Part shown: piece by piece, positions 47,601 through 54,123 of the stretch
Numbering within the stretch: the first letter of the stretch is position 1
Layout of the letters: each line of letters opens with the position of its first letter
DNA from: Corynebacterium durum
GTDB lineage: Bacteria > Actinomycetota > Actinomycetes > Mycobacteriales > Mycobacteriaceae
Direction of reading: 5' to 3'
NCBI RefSeq assembly: GCF_030408675.1
Contig: NZ_CP047200.1
Coordinates: 2,108,001-2,172,000 of the forward strand
DNA length: 64,000 nt
The notes under the pieces: generated by a model
The model's database searches: none
What the model saw: only the letters and a program-made list of their open reading frames with translations
What the model was told of the DNA's origin: nothing
Position numbers and translations under genes: made by a program

Positions 47601-48479
47601 CTATATAATCCCTTCCATCTCTGCCACAAGCCGACCAACCGCGGGAACAATAATCCCGTGAGCGGCGGCGTGACGAATCACCGCGCCACCAATGGCATCC
47701 AGCTCGGTGGGTCGGTTTTCTTCAATATCCCGGAGCATGGACGACTTCGCGCCGTATTCGAACTTCTCATACAGGCCCATGGCATCGCTGGAGGTGTCGG
47801 GGCCGCCACAGGCAACGCTCACGGCAGCGCACTCCCCCACTACCTCTTCCAACTCCTGGCGTCGGGTTTCCAGGACTTCGCCGAGTGGGATGCGGTAACG
47901 TGCGGTCATCAGGGCAAACGGCGCTAGCACTGCAAGCTTGCTCCACAATAGTTCGTCCTGATTTGGGGTGGTGATGGTGGTGACGCGGGCGTCGAAAAGC
48001 GGCGGAAGCGAGGCGCTGGTGGTGAGGCGCACAAAATCACAGCCATGCACAATCGTGCCGTCCTGGTCGCGGCTGGACTCCACGTGAATCGAACCAGCCA
48101 GCAGCGAATCGAACTGGGCGCGCAGCACCTGCATGTGGTCCACGCCGTTGAGCAGTGGAATCACCGTGCCCGCGTACTCGGCGGGAATGGTGCGCAGAGC
48201 GTCGGTGAGATGCGGTTGTTTGACCGTAATAAAGGTGAAGTCCACCGGCTCTTCTAGTTGGGTGACCGCGCGGACCTGGTGCGTGCTGTCCCCGAACAAG
48301 GGGCTTGTCAGGCGTAGCCCCTCGGCCGTGATGCGGCGGGCGCTGCGCGGAGTGGTGACCACGATGGGTGTTGTTTCTTGTGTTGTGGTGGTGTTTGCAG
48401 CAGCAGTGGTTGCAGCGCATACCGCCGCCAACAAGCCACCAATGCCACCCGACCCGACAATTGCAACTGACTGCGTCAT
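47601..48479 (-). CDS. Ketopantoate reductase-family protein (PanE/ApbA)
   Basis: 292 aa: Rossmann GSGGIGGLLAA at the N-terminus, then a Thr-rich insertion (TTAAANTTTTQETT) before the second strand, VKQPHLTDAL, LLNGVDH, and a C-terminal helical domain. PanE makes pantoate with NADPH, but the many paralogues make the substrate uncertain. A TACACT box 7 nt before the ATG suggests leaderless expression. Confidence 0.82.
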   Translation of the reverse strand: MTQSVAIVGSGGIGGLLAAVCAATTAAANTTTTQETTPIVVTTPRSARRITAEGLRLTSPLFGDSTHQVRAVTQLEEPVDFTFITVKQPHLTDALRTIPAEYAGTVIPLLNGVDHMQVLRAQFDSLLAGSIHVESSRDQDGTIVHGCDFVRLTTSASLPPLFDARVTTITTPNQDELLWSKLAVLAPFALMTARYRIPLGEVLETRRQELEEVVGECAAVSVACGGPDTSSDAMGLYEKFEYGAKSSMLRDIEENRPTELDAIGGAVIRHAAAHGIIVPAVGRLVAEMEGII

Positions 48480-48486
48480 GCGAGCC

Positions 48487-48492
48487 AGTGTA
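48487..48492 (-). promoter_or_regulatory. Putative -10 box of the ketopantoate reductase-like gene (leaderless)
   Basis: TACACT on the minus strand, then ggctcgc, then ATG. Confidence 0.5.
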
Positions 48493-48627
48493 GCGGTCGG
48501 GGGTGGTTAGTGCGGGTGATCTGCCTGGCGGGTGTTTACCTCCCTAGCAGCCTTCTTTTGTTATGGCGTAGGCCAGGGTGCCGGGTAGCCAGTGGAAGAA
48601 ACTCGTTGGCAAAAAAGAGGAAACAAA

Positions 48628-48750
48628 ATGCGGCAGCAATGGGCATATGTGGTTTTCCATGACGAGGCGGGAGCGAGATATGGAATCTTCTTTGAACTGC
48701 GGTTTGTCGCTTGTACCCTTCCACTAAGAAGGCGAAAACTATTACACTAA
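48628..48750 (+). CDS. Doubtful 40-aa ORF
   Basis: MRQQWAYVVFHDEAGARYGI... with an SD-like aagagg 7 nt upstream, in the 311-nt gap before the GPP34 gene. No family recognised. It may be a remnant. Confidence 0.25.
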   Translation: MRQQWAYVVFHDEAGARYGIFFELRFVACTLPLRRRKLLH

Positions 48751-48790
48751 TAAGTGAGAAGTATGCAGCCGGTCCCGAAAGGACACGCAC

Positions 48791-49465
48791 ATGTACAACC
48801 TCAGCCTCTCCCAACAATTCCTCATGTTTGCAGTAAATAAGCAGGGGAAAATATCAAGCCTCGATACCCGAACCTGGGTGTGCTGCGTCACCAGCGCGGT
48901 GATTGATCTTCACCTTAACGACTGCGTGTCAATCAGCGACGAAAAGCGCCCCACAGTCAGCACCACCGCCGAACTGCCATCGACACTCCACCACCTTCTC
49001 CCCATCTACCAGCGCATTTCCGAAAAGGGCCCCATAAAGCTCAACAAGCTTGTCGAACAGTACATGATGGGCAGGTCCGGCCCCCGCACTCAGCTCTTTG
49101 ACTCTCTGGGAAATAGTCTGGTTGCCGCCGGCGCTGCCACGCCACAGGTCAGTGGGATTCTGAAGCGTAGCACCGGCTATGTTCCCGATTCGCACAATCT
49201 GGATCGTTTGAGAAGCGCAATCAGTGCAGAGACCTCGTCCACTGATGCCCCCACGAGAAACACCGTCATCCTGGCCACCTTGCTGGAACGCAGCAAGCTG
49301 CTGAAGGAGTACTTCACGCGCGACGAGCGGGCGCCCATCAAGGACATGGTGAAAAAGCACGCCGATTCCCAGGCAGACACCCTAATCAAGAAAACCATCG
49401 CGCATATCGACGCCCTGATCACCCTGCTCATCACCTCAGCATCGGTGTCTGCATCGCAGGGCTAA
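48791..49465 (+). CDS. GPP34 (GOLPH3/VPS74-like) family protein
   Basis: 224 aa; opening NLSLSQQFLMFAVNKQGKI and the all-helical organisation match bacterial GPP34 proteins, relatives of the phosphoinositide-binding Golgi protein GOLPH3. SD aaagga 6 nt upstream of the ATG. Function in bacteria is unknown; peripheral membrane binding is plausible. Confidence 0.8.
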   Translation: MYNLSLSQQFLMFAVNKQGKISSLDTRTWVCCVTSAVIDLHLNDCVSISDEKRPTVSTTAELPSTLHHLLPIYQRISEKGPIKLNKLVEQYMMGRSGPRTQLFDSLGNSLVAAGAATPQVSGILKRSTGYVPDSHNLDRLRSAISAETSSTDAPTRNTVILATLLERSKLLKEYFTRDERAPIKDMVKKHADSQADTLIKKTIAHIDALITLLITSASVSASQG

Positions 49466-49493
49466 TCAGGGCGACTAATCAGGGCGCTCTCCC

Positions 49494-51056
49494 CTACCCC
49501 GCGCTAATGGGCTCGCCCGGAGCTTCGGTGATGGGCGAGTTTCCGGTGCGCAGGTATTCCACTACTGCCTTATCAACGGCATCGTTGCCCATACCCACAT
49601 GCCCGTGGCGGAAACTATTCACTGTGATCAGCTGGCTGTTCATGCGCTGCTGCATATTCGTGAAATTGCCATAAGGAGTTTGCGGGTCATGAATGCCCTG
49701 GATTTGCAGCGGCCGGGTTGCGAGCTTGGAACCATCGGGCTGCGGGACCGTCGCTACTGGCTGGATTCCACCGCACGAAACACCCGATGAGTAGAAGATA
49801 AACTGGTCGAATGCGTCACCTTTAACAAAGGTGTTCCACAAGAATGCGGGAACCTGTTCCGTGTGGGCTGGCGTATGATTCTCATTGCACAAAATAATCT
49901 GCTGCATTTGCTGAGAAGTCTCGTTGACACGCCTCAGCTCGGAGTCTTGCTGTTGCTTCTCCGCAATTTCGGTGAGGGACGGCCCAGTTCCATTTAGCGC
50001 CCGTGCCATTCCATTCCAGGTGTTCGTCTGCGGAACCAGCATGCGGGTCAATTGCAATGTTGCCGAGCGCTGCTGGCTGGCACCAGGCTGGGTGATAGTG
50101 GTCAGGAAGTTCTGAATCTGCACTTCCAAAGGCTTTGTCGCATTGGCCAGGTCGGATGATCCCAGCGGAGCCTCGGAAGGTTCCATCGCTGGCGGCTTTA
50201 CCGTTGGGTTTGCACCACTTTCTTTAACCACGGCAGCAGCCCATTTTTCGTACACGGCGTAGGGTGTTGCGCCCAGGTGGTACGTGGCATCGTTACGCGC
50301 AATCCAGGCGAAGTACTCGTGCAGACTGCGCACATAGGCAGGGCGCTGAAGGTCAAACACCGAATTCCACAGCAATTCCGTGTCAATGCCGGAATCCAGT
50401 ATCACTTTGTCGGTGTGCTGCGGGAACAGCGTGGCGTACGTGGAACCAAGAATAGTTCCGTAGGACAGACCCATGATTCCGATTCGATTCAGTTCCAGCG
50501 CTTTACGCACTTCGTCCCAATCGCGTGCGGTGTTCTCCGTGGTCAGCGAATTCAAAAATGCTGTGGAACTTTTTGCCGCACACGCGTCGTGATACAGTTT
50601 GCCCACATTGGACACCATATCGGTGGGTGAAGGCTGGTCTACGTTTTCACATTCAACAGGCGTGGACCCCACCAAACCGCGCGGTTGCACGCCAATTAGA
50701 TCCCATTCCGCCCGCATCTCCGCAGGCCACGCAGCACCAGCTTTACTTGCTGTGTATCCATACACATCGCCGCCGGGGCCACCTGAATTGATGAACAACG
50801 CCCCACGCTTTGCTCCTTGATTTGTTGCCGGGACCTTCACGAATCCCACGCTGATTTTCTCGCCTGCTGGGTTGCTGTAATCCATAGGAACCTCAATATG
50901 CCCACATTGCGCACCCTCAGTGGTGACCATGGAAGGACAATTTTCCCAGGTGATTTTCTGCGCTTGCGCAGTTGCCGCCGGGACTGTCATTCCCGCAGCA
51001 AGAACAAACAATGCCGACACCGCGCACGCCGACACGTGTTTCACCGAAATATTCAC
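49494..51056 (-). CDS. Secreted alpha/beta hydrolase, tripeptidyl aminopeptidase (TAP)-like
   Basis: 520 aa with a Sec signal cut near ATAQAQ, an alpha/beta-hydrolase domain (INSGGPGG oxyanion region, nucleophile GLSYGT) and a TAP-like C-terminal domain with the catalytic Asp (IHDPQTP) and His (FRHGHVG). Related to SlpD/SlpE and mycobacterial CaeA/Hip1 peptidases and lipases. It starts 25 nt after the 117-aa membrane protein and may be the last gene of the XRE operon, so it could act on the cell surface under the same control. Confidence 0.85.
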   Translation of the reverse strand: MNISVKHVSACAVSALFVLAAGMTVPAATAQAQKITWENCPSMVTTEGAQCGHIEVPMDYSNPAGEKISVGFVKVPATNQGAKRGALFINSGGPGGDVYGYTASKAGAAWPAEMRAEWDLIGVQPRGLVGSTPVECENVDQPSPTDMVSNVGKLYHDACAAKSSTAFLNSLTTENTARDWDEVRKALELNRIGIMGLSYGTILGSTYATLFPQHTDKVILDSGIDTELLWNSVFDLQRPAYVRSLHEYFAWIARNDATYHLGATPYAVYEKWAAAVVKESGANPTVKPPAMEPSEAPLGSSDLANATKPLEVQIQNFLTTITQPGASQQRSATLQLTRMLVPQTNTWNGMARALNGTGPSLTEIAEKQQQDSELRRVNETSQQMQQIILCNENHTPAHTEQVPAFLWNTFVKGDAFDQFIFYSSGVSCGGIQPVATVPQPDGSKLATRPLQIQGIHDPQTPYGNFTNMQQRMNSQLITVNSFRHGHVGMGNDAVDKAVVEYLRTGNSPITEAPGEPISAG

Positions 51057-51081
51057 ATTTTCTCTTTCTATTATATGGCTA

Positions 51082-51435
51082 TTAAGCCTTAGCTACCGCA
51101 TCATTCGCCGCAGTGAGAGCGGCGACAGCCATAGCAATCTGAACAACAAGAACAAGGAGGGGAACTGCCATGAGTATCCATGAGAAACCCATCACGATCA
51201 GCAGCACCAATGACGCAACGACCCCTACGATACCACAGATGCTATCTATTTTCAGGCACGCAACAGCAGCTTTGTGGTTTTTCTTCCGGGCTTCTTCGGA
51301 GGCGATGGTTCCAGACGTATCGAAACCCGCCTTAGAATTTCTTTCCGCCATTTCTTGAGAAATTTTGCGACGCATCCCCTCAGCAATTGTTATCTGAGTT
51401 GACATTACCACAATAAGCATGAAATAGATGACCAT
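51082..51435 (-). CDS. Small membrane protein of the XRE cassette
   Basis: 117 aa with an N-terminal hydrophobic helix, a charged stretch (MRRKISQEMAERNSK...EEARKKNHK), and two further TM helices (GIVGVVASLVLLIVMGF; MAVPLLVLVVQIAMAVAAL). SD aaggagag just upstream. Not obviously a paralogue of the three proteins preceding it. Confidence 0.65.
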   Translation of the reverse strand: MVIYFMLIVVMSTQITIAEGMRRKISQEMAERNSKAGFDTSGTIASEEARKKNHKAAVACLKIDSICGIVGVVASLVLLIVMGFSWILMAVPLLVLVVQIAMAVAALTAANDAVAKA

Positions 51436-51469
51436 GATCCTCTCCTTACTCTCAATGCCTCCACCCGTC

Positions 51470-51946
51470 TTATTCTATATCTCCTAACCGCTTTCTATCC
51501 CACGCGCGGGCACGTTCATTGACCCATTTCAAAATTGCCATTATCATAATAAAACCGACAATGGAACCAATTATCGTCGCGCGAGTCGCAATAGGACTTT
51601 CAGAATAAGCTGGAAAACGCATCAAACCCGCCATCCAGGCAATTCCCCATATTATGGTCAACACAAGTTCCAGGCGTGAATAACCCCATATACTAATACG
51701 TGGCCGAACTACCCGCTTCTGCATATATAGCGCTACCACAGTACTACCAGCAAATACCGGGACACACATAATTTCCGATACCAACACATAGTTCGGCGGA
51801 AGAACCCACGCAAGCACGGCCGCGCATGCAAGACAGAGATTCGTCATAACGGCTGAAGAAATTACATGAGCCCGGTACGTTACGTCCAGCTGATATTCAT
51901 CATCCATTCTGTCACGGAACCGCTCCAAGTATCTATCCATTGTCAT
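51470..51946 (-). CDS. Four-TM membrane protein, cassette paralogue 3
   Basis: 158 aa. Shares with its two upstream neighbours an N-terminal amphipathic D-(R/K)-Y segment, a DxxYR motif (DVTYRAHVI), the LAWxLPPNYV turn after TM1, a Pro-Val/Met-Phe in TM2 and a GLMRFP/GMLRW-like turn. Four hydrophobic helices and a basic C-terminus. Starts 14 nt after the previous gene. Function unknown. Confidence 0.65.
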   Translation of the reverse strand: MTMDRYLERFRDRMDDEYQLDVTYRAHVISSAVMTNLCLACAAVLAWVLPPNYVLVSEIMCVPVFAGSTVVALYMQKRVVRPRISIWGYSRLELVLTIIWGIAWMAGLMRFPAYSESPIATRATIIGSIVGFIMIMAILKWVNERARAWDRKRLGDIE

Positions 51947-51960
51947 TTATACTTCACCTC

Positions 51961-52374
51961 TCATTCTCTACCAGGCCGCAACAAGAACACAGCCATAACA
52001 CCCGCAAGTGCAATCACGGGAACCATAAACCGAAAACCATCACACAGTGGATGCCGCGCTAGCCCAACTATCCACACAAACGCAATCAGCCCCAGTGCAC
52101 CATGTCCCATGCTTATCGATGCCCCCTTGTCCCCCGAACGCCGCCGCACATACTGCGCGGAAGAATACTCGCCCACAAACAACGGGATAAGTGTCAACAG
52201 GGAACACCACACATACGCAGGCGGAACCGCCCATGCTAATACGGCACCTACACTCAGCAACGTCCATGTGTATATGACATTGTCAATGGTCAGGGAGCGA
52301 TACATCACGTCTAACTGATGCTCATCATCAATAGCGGATTGAAAACGCGCGACATATTTGTCAAAAATCTTCAT
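51961..52374 (-). CDS. Four-TM membrane protein, cassette paralogue 2
   Basis: 137 aa, opening MKIFDKYVARFQSAIDDEHQLDVMYRS, then LAWAVPPAYVW, LIPLFVGEY and four hydrophobic helices; it lacks the cytoplasmic C-terminal extension of its paralogues. The ATG lies 2 nt after the stop of paralogue 1 and has ggagg at good spacing inside that gene's end. Function unknown. Confidence 0.65.
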   Translation of the reverse strand: MKIFDKYVARFQSAIDDEHQLDVMYRSLTIDNVIYTWTLLSVGAVLAWAVPPAYVWCSLLTLIPLFVGEYSSAQYVRRRSGDKGASISMGHGALGLIAFVWIVGLARHPLCDGFRFMVPVIALAGVMAVFLLRPGRE

Positions 52375-52376
52375 TA

Positions 52377-52868
52377 CTAATCCTCCGGGAAAGCGGCCTC
52401 TAGTCGGCGTTCATCCCTGCCGCGCAGCCAGCCGTTCAGCTGTTTCACCATCGGTGGGACGACAACAGAAGCCGCAACATATGAGACAAACATGATGATC
52501 AGCGCCCGCGACCCCTGTTGCCCGATAAACTCCCACCGCAGCATCCCAACAAGAAATACTGCTGCTATGGCGGTATAAGCAAGCTGTTCACTGATCGTCA
52601 TTGTCGACCCCGCAGATCGGGGTCTCACTGCCCTATTACGCATGTACATCCATGCGCCACATTCCGAGACAAACATGGGTAAGAAAAACACAATGAGCGC
52701 CCACCACACCAGATTTGCGGGAAGCGTCCACGCCAGCGCCGCGGCCGCTACTTCCGTTCCCCAAAAGAGAGTTATCCGGCGGATAATCATGGAACGGTAC
52801 ATAACGTCGCGTTCATACTCACCCAGGGAGCCAATCGCGTGCGACACGTATCTATCAAGAAGTTTCAC
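52377..52868 (-). CDS. Four-TM membrane protein, cassette paralogue 1
   Basis: 163 aa with the shared KLLDRYVSHAI, DVMYRSMII, LAWTLPANLVWW, FFLPMFVSE motifs and four TM helices, plus a charged tail (GRDERRLEAAFPED). The GTG start overlaps the XRE gene by 14 nt and uses ggaggt within it, so it is translationally coupled to the regulator. Confidence 0.65.
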   Translation of the reverse strand: MKLLDRYVSHAIGSLGEYERDVMYRSMIIRRITLFWGTEVAAAALAWTLPANLVWWALIVFFLPMFVSECGAWMYMRNRAVRPRSAGSTMTISEQLAYTAIAAVFLVGMLRWEFIGQQGSRALIIMFVSYVAASVVVPPMVKQLNGWLRGRDERRLEAAFPED

Positions 52869-53103
52869 CTTTCACCACCTCCATACTTTGCTCGTCGCCA
52901 AACACTTCCTCAACCGTCGCCCCTAACTCGCGGCAGATCGCCAACGCCAGATATACGGACGGCGAATAGCTGCCCTTCTCCACATTGACAATCGTCTGCC
53001 TGGATACATGAGCACGCTCAGCAAGCTCAGCTTGGGACAACTCACGCCAACGCCGGAGCTTCCGCACCAGATTCGTTGGCTTCGCTATCAACGTCGCATC
53101 CAT
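52855..53103 (-). CDS. XRE-family HTH regulator of the membrane-protein cassette
   Basis: 82 aa from the ATG at 53103: essentially one Cro/C1-type HTH (LRRWRELSQAELAERAHVSRQ, then VNVEKGSYSPSVYLALAIC, ATVEEVF) and a short acidic tail. This is the YozG-like single-domain XRE type that often sits next to small membrane proteins. The frame is open further upstream, but a promoter is visible whose start site falls on this ATG, so the protein is probably leaderless. Confidence 0.85.
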   Translation of the reverse strand: MDATLIAKPTNLVRKLRRWRELSQAELAERAHVSRQTIVNVEKGSYSPSVYLALAICRELGATVEEVFGDEQSMEVVKGETS

Positions 53104-53110
53104 ACGACAT

Positions 53111-53139
53111 AATGTACAGCAAACTTTACATAGCGTCAA
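53111..53139 (-). promoter_or_regulatory. Promoter of the XRE gene, with direct-repeat operator candidates
   Basis: On the minus strand, -35 TTGACG (53139-53134) and -10 TACATT (53116-53111) are 17 nt apart, and the start site would be at or next to the ATG at 53103. catagcgtca (53129-53138) and cataacgtca (53150-53159) are direct repeats exactly 21 bp apart, two helical turns, flanking and overlapping the -35 box: good candidates for autoregulatory binding sites. Confidence 0.6.
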
Positions 53140-53270
53140 CCATGTATCCCATAACGTCAAAAATTTTCCCCTGAACTGCAGCTTGTCTGGACGCACCCCA
53201 CCGTTGATGATCTGCCACTCCCCTTCTCGCCGCAGCAACGCCGCGCACTCATCACCACACCCCAGCGCAT

Positions 53271-53315
53271 AACAAAAGCGCCGCCCCCAACACCAAACAT
53301 GCTGGGAGCGGCGCT
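53271..53315 (-). terminator. Terminator of rplU-rpmA
   Basis: On the minus strand, agcgccgctccc pairs with ggg(g)gcggcgct (one mismatch) and is followed by ttttgtt. It separates rpmA from the cassette downstream. Confidence 0.8.
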
Positions 53316-53340
53316 CACAAAGCTCAATCAGAGCTACAAC

Positions 53341-53607
53341 CTACGCAGATACTGCCTCGTTTTCCACGATGCTGATCAGCTTGCGGTTACGGCGCTTAGA
53401 GAACTGCACTGCGCCGGGCTTCAGGGCGAACAGGGTATCGTCGCCGCCGCGGCCTACGTTCTCACCGGGGTGGTATTTGGTACCGCGCTGACGGACCAGG
53501 ATTTCACCGGCTTTGACCTGCTGGCCACCGAAACGCTTGACACCGAGGCGCTTGGCGTTTGAATCGCGACCGTTGTTGGAGCTTGATGCACCCTTCTTAT
53601 GTGCCAT
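53341..53607 (-). CDS. rpmA: 50S ribosomal protein L27
   Basis: 88 aa, [20 protein letters not shown], family length. Follows rplU by 42 nt. Confidence 0.97.
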   Translation of the reverse strand: MAHKKGASSSNNGRDSNAKRLGVKRFGGQQVKAGEILVRQRGTKYHPGENVGRGGDDTLFALKPGAVQFSKRRNRKLISIVENEAVSA

Positions 53608-53649
53608 GGTTTGTTTCCCTCCTTTGGAAGTTCTTGTGAGCCTGCAGGC

Positions 53650-53955
53650 TTACTTGATGCCGGTTACTTTGAGGACAGTCAGCGGCTGGCGGTGGCCTTG
53701 ACGCTTCTTGTAGCCGGTTTTGTTTTTGTATTTCAGGATCTTGATCTTCGGGCCTTTGGTCTGCTCGACGATTTCGGCGCTGACGCTCACTTTGGCGAGT
53801 TTGTCTGCGCTGGTGGTTACTTCGGCACCGTCCACGAGCAGGATCGGGGTGAGGGCCACGGACGAACCTGGCTCACCCTCGATCTTCTCGACCTTGACGA
53901 GGTCACCTTCGGCAACCTTGTACTGCTTTCCGCCGGTCTTGACGATCGCGTACAT
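53650..53955 (-). CDS. rplU: 50S ribosomal protein L21
   Basis: 101 aa, [20 protein letters not shown], ending in the basic [21 protein letters not shown]. Cotranscribed with rpmA. Confidence 0.97.
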   Translation of the reverse strand: MYAIVKTGGKQYKVAEGDLVKVEKIEGEPGSSVALTPILLVDGAEVTTSADKLAKVSVSAEIVEQTKGPKIKILKYKNKTGYKKRQGHRQPLTVLKVTGIK

Positions 53956-54123
53956 AGGAGGGCTACCCCTTTATCTCTAAACTCGGTTCAGGCACCCGCG
54001 TCTTGCCGCAGAAACCTGATTGGGTTGATTTCTTCATTGGCTTTTCGGGGGCAGCACTAGGCCCCACTGAAATAGCGACTGTCCAAGACTACCCTTTATC
54101 ACGGCAAAAAGACAAACCGCATT

